NCBI GenBank assembly: GCA_947494805.1
Contig: CANLWK010000002.1
Coordinates: 372,001-436,000 of the forward strand
Length of the DNA stretch: 64,000 bases
Source of the DNA: an uncultured Croceitalea sp.
Lineage (GTDB): Bacteria > Bacteroidota > Bacteroidia > Flavobacteriales > Flavobacteriaceae
Reading direction: 5' to 3'
This document shows, in pieces, positions 9,405 through 17,545 of the stretch. The notes beneath the pieces were generated by a model that was given only the letters and a program-made list of their open reading frames with translations, was not told the origin of the DNA and made no database searches. Within the stretch, counting starts at the first letter, position 1; each line of letters starts with the position of its first letter. The translations under genes were made by a program, and so were the position numbers.

Positions 9405-10007
9405 TTAACTCTTAATCTCGTTGTTGACCAAATGTTGAAGATAAGCCATAGTATTCATAAGGTACTTGCGGTCTCTGGTCATAGTGCCCATGGCAACGGC
9501 GCCCTGTAATATGGTGTAGAGCTGTTTGGCAAATTGTAAAGGCGGTACAGGTAGTTTTATTTCTTGGGTATTTATACCGTTTTCCAATACCAACGCAATT
9601 TTACCTTCAAGATCTTTTATGGTTTCTTTTGCTGCTGCGGCGAGCAATGTATTGTTGTTCTGTGCATCTACACCGATGTTTAAAATAGGGCATCCGCCCA
9701 TCTCTAGGGTGTACACATCGTACTGTCGATAAAAACTTAGCAAAGCGCCGATTTTATCCATTGCACCGCCATTAACCCCTAAAATCTCGTCGATTTTATT
9801 CAACAGAATCGTTCTATTGTATTCAAAAGCGGCCAAAGCCAAAGCTTCTTTGTTTTCAAAATTACCATAAATGGCCCCTTTTGTGAGCCCGGTAGCATCG
9901 GTCAAATGGCTCATGCTAGTGCCCACGTAACCGTGCTTGTTGAAAATAGGAGCAACAGTCTCGATGATATATTTTGTGGTTCTCTCAGCTTTGGTGGTCA
10001 TGGTCAA
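9405..10007 (-). CDS. TetR/AcrR family transcriptional regulator
   Basis: The 200-residue product carries a TetR-type helix-turn-helix at about residues 27-60 (GTSMSHLTDATGLTKGAIY, then NFENKEALA). The C-terminal ligand domain resembles the group that contains AcrR-like regulators with a Cys in MGGCPILNIGVDA. The start could also be the ATG two codons later. An 18-base palindrome lies about 50 bases upstream of the start and is a good candidate operator. The gene lies downstream of the clpB terminator, so it is a separate unit. The regulated genes are not obvious because no transporter or enzyme gene is divergent from it. Confidence 0.9.
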   Translation of the reverse strand: MTMTTKAERTTKYIIETVAPIFNKHGYVGTSMSHLTDATGLTKGAIYGNFENKEALALAAFEYNRTILLNKIDEILGVNGGAMDKIGALLSFYRQYDVYTLEMGGCPILNIGVDAQNNNTLLAAAAKETIKDLEGKIALVLENGINTQEIKLPVPPLQFAKQLYTILQGAVAMGTMTRDRKYLMNTMAYLQHLVNNEIKS

Positions 10008-10055
10008 CTGTCTTTTTTTCTAGTTCAATTGGGATTATGCTAAGATAGAAAAAAT

Positions 10056-10073
10056 ATATACTGTGTGGTATAT
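10056..10073. promoter_or_regulatory. candidate TetR operator palindrome
   Basis: The sequence ATATAC-TGTGTG-GTATAT has perfect six-base arms around a six-base spacer and lies 49 bases upstream of the TetR-family start at 10007. TetR-type regulators usually bind such palindromes near their own promoters. It also abuts the clpB terminator. Binding is inferred from position and symmetry only. Confidence 0.5.
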
Positions 10074-10074
10074 G

Positions 10075-10106
10075 AAAAAAGCACCCTGCTTTATCAGGAT
10101 GCTTTT
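10075..10106 (-). terminator. intrinsic terminator of clpB
   Basis: Read on the minus strand, AAAAGCATCCTG pairs with CAGGGTGCTTTT in a 12-pair stem (one T-G wobble) around a six-base loop, and a run of six T follows. It begins 25 bases after the clpB stop, so clpB ends here and the tetR gene beyond is a separate unit. Confidence 0.85.
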
Positions 10107-10130
10107 ACCATTAAAAGATGTCCATGATTT

Positions 10131-12731
10131 TTAGTTGACCAGCTCGTTTTGATTTCTAAATACGATTTGGTCATCAAAAGAATCCAGTAGAATAATGCTA
10201 TCACTTTTGACTTTGCCCGCCAATAGTTCTTTTGATAGTTTGTTCAGTACTTGCTTCTGAATCAACCGTTTGATGGGCCGTGCACCATATTGTGGATCAA
10301 AGCCCTTATTCCCCAAGTACTGTATCGCTTCTTCAGTAGCATCAAGCGTAATGTTCTGCTTTGCCAACATTTTTTTCAATTGATCCAACTGAAGGCGAAC
10401 TATCTGTTGAATATTTGATCTGTCAAGTGGCGTGAACATAATGATGTCATCAATTCTGTTCAAGAACTCGGGTCTGATGGTTTTCCGTAAAAGTCCCAAG
10501 ACCTCGACTCTAGCTGCTTCGGTAGCGCTATCAATATCATTGTGCGCTTCAAATTTTTCTTGAATAATGTGACTGCCCATATTACTGGTCATAATAATGA
10601 TACAGTTTTTGAAATCTGCGATACGGCCTTTGTTATCGGTTAAACGTCCTTCGTCCAACACTTGCAACAAAATATTGAAAGTATCTGGATGAGCTTTTTC
10701 GATTTCGTCTAACAAAACCACGGAATAGGGTCTTCTTCGAACGGCTTCCGTCAATTGTCCGCCTTCGTCATATCCAACATATCCTGGAGGTGCCCCAACC
10801 AATCTGCTCACCGAATGGCGTTCTTGATATTCACTCATGTCTATTCGGGTCATGGCATTTTCATCGTCAAATAGATAAGCGGCCAGCGTTTTGGCAAGTT
10901 CTGTTTTACCCACCCCAGTGGTACCCAAGAATAAAAATGAACCGATAGGTTTTTTAACATCTTGCAGGCCTGTTCTGCTGCGGCGTATGGCATCTGAAAC
11001 AGCTTCAATTGCTTCTTCTTGACCAACAACACGTTTGTGAAGAACATCTTCTAATTGTAAGAGCTTCTCGCGTTCACTTTGCAACATTTTGGTCACCGGT
11101 ATGCCCGTCCATTTTGCGACTACCTCTGCAATATCTTCATTGGTCACTTCTTCTTTGATTAGTGTACTTGATTTTTGCTGTTCTTGTAGATCAAGATTCA
11201 ACTTCTCTAATAACTCTTGGGCTTCTTTTATTTTGCCATAGCGGAGCTCGGCCACTTTTCCGTAGTCACCGTTGCGTTCTGCCCGTTCAGCTTCAAGCTT
11301 ATAGTTTTCAATATCCTGTTTTGTCTTTTGAATGTTGTCGACCACTGATTTTTCACTCTCCCATTTGGCAAAAATATGGTTGCGATCTTCTTTTAAATTG
11401 GCCAGGTCTAAGTTCAAAGTTTTTAGCTTGGCAATGTCGTTTTCGCGTTTTATCGCCTCTATTTCAATTTCGAGCTGCATGATCTTTCTATCAAGCATAT
11501 CTAGTTCTTCGGGTTTGGAGTTGATTTCCATCCGTAGTTTTGATGCAGCTTCATCAATTAGATCGATGGCCTTATCTGGTAAAAATCGATTGGTGATGTA
11601 GCGCTGAGAGAGTTCAACGGCCGAGATGACGGCTTCGTCTTTGATGCGTACTTTGTGGTGCGCTTCGTATTTTTCTTTGATCCCCCTTAAAATGGATATC
11701 GCACTTTCAGTATCGGGCTCATCTACCATTACTTTTTGAAAACGACGTTCAAGGGCCTTATCTTTTTCAAAGTATTTTTGATACTCATCCAATGTAGTGG
11801 CACCTATGGCTCTTAGCTCACCACGGGCCAATGCCGGTTTTAGAATGTTTGCGGCATCCATGGCACCTTGACCGCCACCTGCACCTACAAGTGTGTGTAT
11901 TTCATCAATGAACAGTACAATATCACCATCTGAAGACGTCACCTCTTTAATTACAGCTTTTAAGCGCTCTTCAAATTCCCCTTTGTATTTGGCTCCGGCG
12001 ATGAGTGCTCCCATATCTAAAGAATAAATTGTCTTTTCCTTTAGGTTTTCAGGTATATCGCCCTGAACGATACGGTGAGCCAATCCCTCGGCTATAGCAG
12101 TTTTACCTACACCGGGTTCACCAACCAGCATGGGGTTGTTCTTTGTGCGCCGCGATAGTATTTGTAGTATTCGGCGTATTTCTTCATCCCTACCAATAAC
12201 GGGGTCCAACTTGCCTGAATCTGCAAGCTGGTTCAGGTTTTTGGCATACTTTTCTAAAGAGTTATAGGTTTCTTCTACACTCTGTGAAGTGACGTTTGCA
12301 CCTTTACGCAATTCTTGAATTGCGGCCTGTAGGTCTTTTTCATTGACACCGTTATCTTTCAGAATTTGGGCAATTTTGCTTTTAGATTTATAGATGGCAA
12401 TCAGCAAATGTTCTATGGACACGTACTCATCACTCATTTTTTTGGCTATGATACTTGCTTCATTGAGTGTTTTTCCAGTTTCTCTTGAGAGCATGATCTC
12501 TGCCCCACTGACTTTAGAAAAGCTTTGAAGCTCTTTGTCCACTACTTGGTTCAGTAGGTCAACATTGACGTTGAGCTTTTTTAAAATAAATGGTAGCACA
12601 TTTTCATCGACCAAATTTATCGCTTTGTACAAGTGTTCATTTTCTATCTGTTGATGGCCCAACTCTTGTGCAAGCTGTTGCGCTTGCTGTAGGGTCTCTT
12701 GTGACTTTATAGTATAATTATTAAAATTCAT
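10131..12731 (-). CDS. clpB: ATP-dependent chaperone ClpB
   Basis: The 866-residue product is a full-length ClpB disaggregase that works with DnaK to rescue aggregated proteins. Domains in order: the Clp N-terminal repeat domain (about 1-145, [10 protein letters not shown] and [10 protein letters not shown]), first AAA+ module with Walker A GEPGVGKT and Walker [15 protein letters not shown], the long middle coiled coil (about 405-525), and second AAA+ module with GTTGVGKT and [13 protein letters not shown]. The start [12 protein letters not shown] is typical of Bacteroidota ClpB. Upstream (12754-12769) is a TGG-N8-TTGAC element also found before dnaK in this window. It is a single-gene unit ending at the terminator at 10075-10106. 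Confidence 0.97.
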   Translation of the reverse strand: MNFNNYTIKSQETLQQAQQLAQELGHQQIENEHLYKAINLVDENVLPFILKKLNVNVDLLNQVVDKELQSFSKVSGAEIMLSRETGKTLNEASIIAKKMSDEYVSIEHLLIAIYKSKSKIAQILKDNGVNEKDLQAAIQELRKGANVTSQSVEETYNSLEKYAKNLNQLADSGKLDPVIGRDEEIRRILQILSRRTKNNPMLVGEPGVGKTAIAEGLAHRIVQGDIPENLKEKTIYSLDMGALIAGAKYKGEFEERLKAVIKEVTSSDGDIVLFIDEIHTLVGAGGGQGAMDAANILKPALARGELRAIGATTLDEYQKYFEKDKALERRFQKVMVDEPDTESAISILRGIKEKYEAHHKVRIKDEAVISAVELSQRYITNRFLPDKAIDLIDEAASKLRMEINSKPEELDMLDRKIMQLEIEIEAIKRENDIAKLKTLNLDLANLKEDRNHIFAKWESEKSVVDNIQKTKQDIENYKLEAERAERNGDYGKVAELRYGKIKEAQELLEKLNLDLQEQQKSSTLIKEEVTNEDIAEVVAKWTGIPVTKMLQSEREKLLQLEDVLHKRVVGQEEAIEAVSDAIRRSRTGLQDVKKPIGSFLFLGTTGVGKTELAKTLAAYLFDDENAMTRIDMSEYQERHSVSRLVGAPPGYVGYDEGGQLTEAVRRRPYSVVLLDEIEKAHPDTFNILLQVLDEGRLTDNKGRIADFKNCIIIMTSNMGSHIIQEKFEAHNDIDSATEAARVEVLGLLRKTIRPEFLNRIDDIIMFTPLDRSNIQQIVRLQLDQLKKMLAKQNITLDATEEAIQYLGNKGFDPQYGARPIKRLIQKQVLNKLSKELLAGKVKSDSIILLDSFDDQIVFRNQNELVN

Positions 12732-12753
12732 TTCAATTGTTTTTCAATAACAG

Positions 12754-12769
12754 GTCAATAACCTTACCA
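12754..12769 (-). promoter_or_regulatory. heat-shock promoter-like element upstream of clpB
   Basis: On the minus strand the sequence is TGG-TAAGGTTA-TTGAC, with TTGAC 23 bases before the clpB ATG. The same TGG-N8-TTGAC arrangement precedes dnaK (45734-45749). Further upstream are GAC/GTC half-sites (GACATTTTGAC at 12783-12793 and TGACGAAATGTC at 12815-12826). There is no TAnnTTTG box at the right distance downstream of TTGAC, so the usual sigma-A promoter does not explain it. The spacing resembles the -24/-12 form of sigma-54 sites, but the -12 GC pair is GA here. Confidence 0.45.
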
Positions 12770-12874
12770 GTATGGTGTAGCAGTCAAAATGTCGCTAAAA
12801 CCCCGAAAACACAAGACATTTCGTCAGTCTGTAAGTATCTTCGGTATTAACGACAGAAGCTTTAAATTTGTTTT

Positions 12875-13267
12875 ATGGGATTATTTGGTGGACTTTTTGG
12901 AGGCAGCTCCAATACAGAAAAAGAAGAAAAGACTGTGCCTTGGATCAACTTGCACTCATTGGCACAACTTGATAAGATTCAAGAAGAATCAAAAGGTAGG
13001 ACACAGGTCATTTTCAAACATTCCACAACTTGCGGAATCAGTAGAATGGTGCTGAACATGTTCTCTAGTGGCTACAATTTAGAGGCCGACCAGTTGGATT
13101 TATACTTTTTGGACCTGCATGCGCATCGAGACGTATCAAATGAGACGGCCGTAAAGTTTCAGGTCATTCACCAGTCACCACAATTGTTGGTTATCAAAAA
13201 TGGAACTACGGTATTTCACGCATCACATGGTGCAATTTCAGAGGTGAGCCTCGAACAATATGTATAA
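12875..13267 (+). CDS. ytxJ: bacillithiol system redox-active protein YtxJ
   Basis: The 130-residue product has a thioredoxin-like fold with one Cys in the motif KHSTTCGISRM at about residues 48-58. YtxJ (BrxC) proteins act as monothiol bacilliredoxins in bacillithiol-producing bacteria, which include many Bacteroidota. The usual motif is TCPIS; here the Pro is Gly. The C-terminal part (SPQLLVIKNGTTVFHASH, then GAIS) fits the cis-Pro and last strand of the fold, with SPQ as the cis-Pro site. A TAAATTTG box (12863-12870) ends four bases before the ATG, which suggests a leaderless or nearly leaderless transcript. It is divergent from clpB and convergent with a lipoprotein gene. Confidence 0.88.
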   Translation: MGLFGGLFGGSSNTEKEEKTVPWINLHSLAQLDKIQEESKGRTQVIFKHSTTCGISRMVLNMFSSGYNLEADQLDLYFLDLHAHRDVSNETAVKFQVIHQSPQLLVIKNGTTVFHASHGAISEVSLEQYV

Positions 13268-13271
13268 AAAA

Positions 13272-13290
13272 AGCCCCGAAAATCGGGGCT
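13272..13290. terminator. bidirectional intrinsic terminator
   Basis: An eight-pair perfect stem (AGCCCCGA/TCGGGGCT) with an AAA loop lies between the convergent ytxJ and lipoprotein genes. A run of T follows on the minus strand (T7), and an AT-rich stretch on the plus strand, so it mainly ends the lipoprotein message and probably also ytxJ. Confidence 0.85.
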
Positions 13291-13298
13291 ATAATTTA

Positions 13299-14483
13299 CT
13301 AGTTGAAACTGTTTCGCCTTACAATATCTTTTAATCGTGCCTTGAGGTCTTCACCGGCGTCATAGACCATTTGTTCGTTTGTGGGAAACGGCACGGCCGC
13401 CAGATTTAACAGTGCGACCAAATCGTTGTCCAGCGCCCTTCTATCGCCACTGTAGTTTGCGTAGATATGCTCAAAAACGAACTGGCTTGATAACGGATAC
13501 GAATTCACCTGCTGCCCGGTCTGCAGGTCCATAAAGCTGACCTTTGCACCAATCTGTGCACTTTTGACCTGAGTGAATCTATAAAAATCACACTTGACCT
13601 TTTTGAACTTATCGACCTTGATATCGTTGCCAAGGCTGTCTTTGGCCACATTGCCATTGTTGTCCAGAACATACTCAAAACCATCTTTGATCAGTTTTTC
13701 TTTGATTACCTGTGTTTCATTCACCTGCTCCGGAGAAATATTGATTTCTTTGAAGTCAAGGTACATGGCATAATCGTACTTGATATCATTTAAAGGTTGT
13801 GTATGAAACTGTGCCCAAAAATTGTTGATGCCATAAGTATTAAAATCTAAAAGTTCTTCTTCAAGTCTTTCAGGAATTATCTGCTGGGTATCATTTTTAA
13901 GCTCAACCTTAACGTAATCTAAGCCTTTTTGATAGGCTTCCTCCATTTTACTGGCGGTATTCTGAAAACCGGGATTGATCTCATTTAAATATTTGAGTTC
14001 ATCGTAGGCCTGTCTGTAATCGAACTTGTTGGCTGCATTGGTCAATAAATTTGTGGCGTTACCGTACAGGTATTGCGACAGTTCATTTTTGGTCTGAACA
14101 ATCTCAGTATTATAGTTCTTGAACTTGAATTCAGCTGCTCTGTTTTCGTCATAGACCGAAAGCGGCAAGAGTGGACTGATGCGCTCTTGTAACTGCTTTA
14201 ACTGCAAATACGAGTTATAGATACCTTCAAGATTCGCGGGATTGCCATCTTTTTGCAAAAAAGAAATTCTTTCTTGTTCCCGTTGTGCATTTTTGGCAAA
14301 TGCCTCTTCTAACAAGAGCACATATTGTTGATGGCCTTTTTTGGTCTTGTTGTCGGCAAGTTGTTTTATTGCCTTGTTCATAGCCGTAACATAGTTACCA
14401 CTGTTCAAAGCTTCTTGCGTTTTTTTGACACCGCTACAAGCCGCAAGCAATGCAAAAGTACCTAAGAGTAAAAGTTTTTTCAT
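13299..14483 (-). CDS. conserved hypothetical lipoprotein
   Basis: The 394-residue product has a lipoprotein signal (LLLGTFALLAACSG). The mature part is mostly helical for the first 190 residues, with TPR-like spacing (LNSGNYVTAMNKAIKQLAD and DYRQAYDELKYLNEINPGF), and then changes to a mixed domain with beta strands (VKCDFYRFTQVKSAQIGAK, VSFMDLQTGQQV). I do not recognise a named family with certainty. It is single-copy in the window, with its own promoter region of about 236 bases shared with the divergent glyA gene. Confidence 0.8.
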   Translation of the reverse strand: MKKLLLLGTFALLAACSGVKKTQEALNSGNYVTAMNKAIKQLADNKTKKGHQQYVLLLEEAFAKNAQREQERISFLQKDGNPANLEGIYNSYLQLKQLQERISPLLPLSVYDENRAAEFKFKNYNTEIVQTKNELSQYLYGNATNLLTNAANKFDYRQAYDELKYLNEINPGFQNTASKMEEAYQKGLDYVKVELKNDTQQIIPERLEEELLDFNTYGINNFWAQFHTQPLNDIKYDYAMYLDFKEINISPEQVNETQVIKEKLIKDGFEYVLDNNGNVAKDSLGNDIKVDKFKKVKCDFYRFTQVKSAQIGAKVSFMDLQTGQQVNSYPLSSQFVFEHIYANYSGDRRALDNDLVALLNLAAVPFPTNEQMVYDAGEDLKARLKDIVRRNSFN

Positions 14484-14670
14484 GGCTATTGATTTTTATG
14501 GTTCGGTTAAAGGATTTCAATTGCCGTGCCAAAATCCTCTTGTTGTTTAACGAAAAAGGACAAATTGTAGTATAAGTCCTTTAAAATAATAGGTGTAGGG
14601 CAGTTTTATTTTTTTCAAAATTGTTAATGTATGTTTGATAAGTTCATGGAATTAAAGTTTGGATATTGAA

Positions 14671-14698
14671 TTGAAAACTTCTTCAATTTGTATTTTTG
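14671..14698 (+). promoter_or_regulatory. glyA promoter (Bacteroidota type)
   Basis: A TTG at 14671-14673 is followed after 17 bases by TATTTTTG at 14691-14698, which fits the TTG/TAnnTTTG consensus of Bacteroidota housekeeping promoters. A second TTG at 14666-14668 gives a spacer of 22. The -7 box ends 21 bases before the glyA ATG. Confidence 0.65.
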
Positions 14699-14719
14699 AA
14701 ACTTAATTTAATCGACAAC

Positions 14720-15994
14720 ATGCAAAGAGACACCCAGATTTTTGACCTTATAGAAAAGGAAAAGCAACGTCAAACCCAAGGTATTGAATTGATTGCCTCA
14801 GAAAACTTTACAAGTCCGCAGGTGATGGAGGCCGCTGGATCGGTTTTGACGAACAAATACGCTGAAGGATATCCTGGAAAGCGCTATTATGGTGGATGCG
14901 AAGTCGTTGATGAAGTTGAACAATTGGCCATTGATAGGGCCAAAGAACTTTTTGGTGCGGTGTACGCCAATGTTCAGCCGCATTCAGGATCTCAAGCAAA
15001 TGCTTCGGTATACCATGCCTGTTTACAGCCTGGGGATACCATTCTAGGTTTTGATTTGTCGCATGGGGGGCATCTAACGCATGGGTCGCCGGTTAATTTT
15101 TCAGGGCGCTTGTATAACCCTGTTTTTTATGGGGTAGAAGAGGAGACCGGAATGTTGAATTACGATACTATTCAAGCCATTGCCACCAAAGAAAAGCCAA
15201 AAATGATCATTGCCGGTGCCTCGGCCTACTCTCGCGATATTGATTTTAAGCGTTTTCGTGAAATTGCTGATAGTGTGGGCGCTCTTTTGCTTGCCGATAT
15301 ATCACATCCTTCCGGATTGATTGCCAAAGGAATTTTGAACGATCCAATTCCGCATTGCCATATCGTTACTACGACTACCCACAAAACGCTACGTGGACCA
15401 AGGGGTGGCTTAATTCTAATGGGCGATAATTTTGAGAATCCTTTTGGTATCCGTCTAAAGAACGGCAACCTTCGCAAAATGTCAGGCCTTTTAGATCTGG
15501 CCGTTTTTCCTGGAAACCAAGGTGGTCCATTGGAGCACATTATTGCAGCTAAGGCAGTGGCCTTTGGTGAAGCACTGTCAGATAATTTTTTGCATTATAT
15601 GATTCAGGTAAAAAAGAATGCTGAGGCTATGGCCAAGGCTTTTATGGACAGGGATTATAAAGTGATTTCAGGAGGTACCGATAACCATATGATGTTGATC
15701 GATCTGCGAAACAAGAGCATTACCGGTAAAGACGCAGAAAAAGCACTTGAAAGCGCTGATATTACGGCCAATAAGAATATGGTACCCTTTGATGACCAGT
15801 CTCCGTTCATCACCTCAGGTATTCGTTTTGGCACACCCGCAATTACAACACGTGGTTTGAAAGAAGCAGATATGGAAACCATTGTGGGCTATATTGATGA
15901 AATCATCAATGCACCCAACGATGAAACCAAAATCAATGGGGTTAAGGCAAAAGTGAACGCCATGATGAGTCCACATCCTCTTTTTAAGGGATAA
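14720..15994 (+). CDS. glyA: serine hydroxymethyltransferase
   Basis: The 424-residue product starts at [18 protein letters not shown]. An ATG eight codons upstream is in frame but lies closer to the promoter and outside the family start. The enzyme converts serine and tetrahydrofolate to glycine and methylene-tetrahydrofolate. Motifs are [27 protein letters not shown], the PLP-binding Lys in [15 protein letters not shown], and the C-terminal [19 protein letters not shown]. It has its own promoter and no operon partner, since the following gene is convergent. Confidence 0.97.
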   Translation: MQRDTQIFDLIEKEKQRQTQGIELIASENFTSPQVMEAAGSVLTNKYAEGYPGKRYYGGCEVVDEVEQLAIDRAKELFGAVYANVQPHSGSQANASVYHACLQPGDTILGFDLSHGGHLTHGSPVNFSGRLYNPVFYGVEEETGMLNYDTIQAIATKEKPKMIIAGASAYSRDIDFKRFREIADSVGALLLADISHPSGLIAKGILNDPIPHCHIVTTTTHKTLRGPRGGLILMGDNFENPFGIRLKNGNLRKMSGLLDLAVFPGNQGGPLEHIIAAKAVAFGEALSDNFLHYMIQVKKNAEAMAKAFMDRDYKVISGGTDNHMMLIDLRNKSITGKDAEKALESADITANKNMVPFDDQSPFITSGIRFGTPAITTRGLKEADMETIVGYIDEIINAPNDETKINGVKAKVNAMMSPHPLFKG

Positions 15995-16015
15995 AAAGCA
16001 CTGCTTTCACCATTA

Positions 16016-16678
16016 TTACTGGTTCAGCAAGAAGAAGTCGCTTTCGTCGATTACGCTTTTTGACTTTAGGTCGTAAATGGCACCTTCGCAACTTGATTCA
16101 AAATACAAACCCCAAAAATCGAAATAATCGGTTTTTGATTTTTTGGTACTTCGGCCGCTCTTTGGATAGGCACCATTTTGCTCTTCAAATACAGGAACAA
16201 AGATTTCATAGGGCATTTCGGTAAGCCCCTTGGTGAAATGCACAAAGTTTTCACTGATAGATGATAAAATATTGCCCAATTGATCAGGTATGCTCTGATC
16301 AAAGATTTTAGTGATGACAAGTGAAGTATCCCTTAGGTTAATGATCAACTCATGAATATCAAATTGGCAATCATTCTCTTCTGATAACTGAAACAATGCA
16401 ATTTGAAACGGATTGGCGGTGTCTTCTTTTGGGCAAGAAGCATAGAAACTGCCCCAGTTGCCGTTATTTAAATGAAAAAGACTTTCAGTGAGGCCAAAAT
16501 TACAATCAAGCTCAATGACCAACTCCGCATTTTTGGCTAGATGATTGGTCACTCTTACCCTGGCATCTGCGAAAAAATCTCGCTCAAGTGTTTTTCTAAA
16601 CTGTTTTAGACCTACGAACGACCGCAGGTTTTTGTCGTTGTCAAAGTCTTGTGGGTTGAAGCCGTTGTTGTCGTACAT
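16016..16678 (-). CDS. conserved hypothetical protein
   Basis: The 220-residue product has no signal peptide or membrane segment and is acidic with many aromatic residues. It begins MYDNNGFNPQDFDNDKNL and contains FRKTLERDFFADARVRVTNH and an FDFWGLYFESSCEG stretch near the C-terminus. I do not recognise the family. It is convergent with glyA (21 bases between stops) and about 184 bases from the response regulator gene upstream, with a strong terminator in between, so it is its own unit. Confidence 0.7.
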   Translation of the reverse strand: MYDNNGFNPQDFDNDKNLRSFVGLKQFRKTLERDFFADARVRVTNHLAKNAELVIELDCNFGLTESLFHLNNGNWGSFYASCPKEDTANPFQIALFQLSEENDCQFDIHELIINLRDTSLVITKIFDQSIPDQLGNILSSISENFVHFTKGLTEMPYEIFVPVFEEQNGAYPKSGRSTKKSKTDYFDFWGLYFESSCEGAIYDLKSKSVIDESDFFLLNQ

Positions 16679-16753
16679 CGTTAGTTTTGTTTAGCTATCT
16701 AATTCGAAGGTAAAATGAATTTTTGACCACGGACTGCGTAAAAACCTTAAAAG

Positions 16754-16782
16754 AATTGGGGTTTCGCAGTGAAACCCCAATT
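16754..16782 (-). terminator. intrinsic terminator after the response regulator gene
   Basis: A perfect 12-pair stem (AATTGGGGTTTC/GAAACCCCAATT) with a five-base loop lies between the two minus-strand genes at 16863 and 16678. On the minus strand a TTCTTTT tail follows. The plus-strand tail is also T-rich (TTTTTATG), so it could work both ways. Confidence 0.75.
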
Positions 16783-16862
16783 TTTATGTTAAAATTTTGT
16801 TAAAGAAGTTGAGTGGAACAAAATTTCGCTCGAAATGCCTAAAAAAACCCTTGAGCTGTAAT

Positions 16863-17531
16863 TTAAATAAAACCACGGTTTTTAGCGGCGAGTATTAGCG
16901 CCAAATCGTTTTCTTTCTCTGTACCGAACAATGATTTTAAGTGCCTTTTTCTATTCTCAATGGATGAAGATGAAAGTTCAATGTGCTTTTCTAAATCTTT
17001 GGTCTTTGTTCCAATGGATAAGTGGTACAATATTTTTTTATCGTTTTCATCAAGCGTAATATCGTTTGACATTTTCTTTCTGATGGCCCCCAGTGTTTTT
17101 GAAGAATAATATGGTGGTTCGGTGATAACGGTTTTTACAGCCTGCTCCAATGATTTTGGGTCAATATCGGTTTTGACCATATAACCATCGGGATCTACAG
17201 ATTTTAGAATACTGTTGATCCTATAGTTGTCACTGAATGATGACATAAAAATAATTTTGGTATCAGGTACCAATTGTCGGGCGAGAATGCCAAGGTCTTC
17301 ACCATTTTTAGGTTGTTCTTCGTTTGGGGGAAACAATTGAACATCTAAAAAGATGATATCATATTTAAACGAATGCAATGATTCTTCAATTTTTTCTTTA
17401 CCGCCTTCAAAGGTAGTCGCCGTGTCAACGATGATATTGTAATCATCAAAAACAATGCGTTCAAGAATGAATTTGTAACCTAGCATGGTCATTTCATGGT
17501 CATCGACCGCTAATATTCGTAGTGTTTTCAT
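16863..17531 (-). CDS. response regulator, NarL/LuxR-like, canonical receiver
   Basis: The 222-residue product has a complete receiver domain: acidic pair D10-D11 (LAVDDHE), phospho-acceptor D63 in IIFLDVQLF, Ser in IIFMSSFS and Lys in YMVKTD. There is a short insertion after the acceptor (FPPNEEQPKNGED). The C-terminal helix-turn-helix (about residues 160-222, NDKKILYHLSIGTKTKDL, then SSSSIENRKRHL) belongs to the LuxR/NarL group but diverges from its usual motif. It lies 14 bases after the TPR histidine kinase gene, so the two form a two-component operon. Target genes are unknown. Confidence 0.92.
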   Translation of the reverse strand: MKTLRILAVDDHEMTMLGYKFILERIVFDDYNIIVDTATTFEGGKEKIEESLHSFKYDIIFLDVQLFPPNEEQPKNGEDLGILARQLVPDTKIIFMSSFSDNYRINSILKSVDPDGYMVKTDIDPKSLEQAVKTVITEPPYYSSKTLGAIRKKMSNDITLDENDKKILYHLSIGTKTKDLEKHIELSSSSIENRKRHLKSLFGTEKENDLALILAAKNRGFI

Positions 17532-17545
17532 GCATTTTTTTTTAG

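Noticed and set aside
12789..13055. Plus-strand frame of 88 codons upstream of and overlapping ytxJ
   Set aside because: It overlaps the clpB control region and ytxJ in another frame, and its product has no recognisable pattern.
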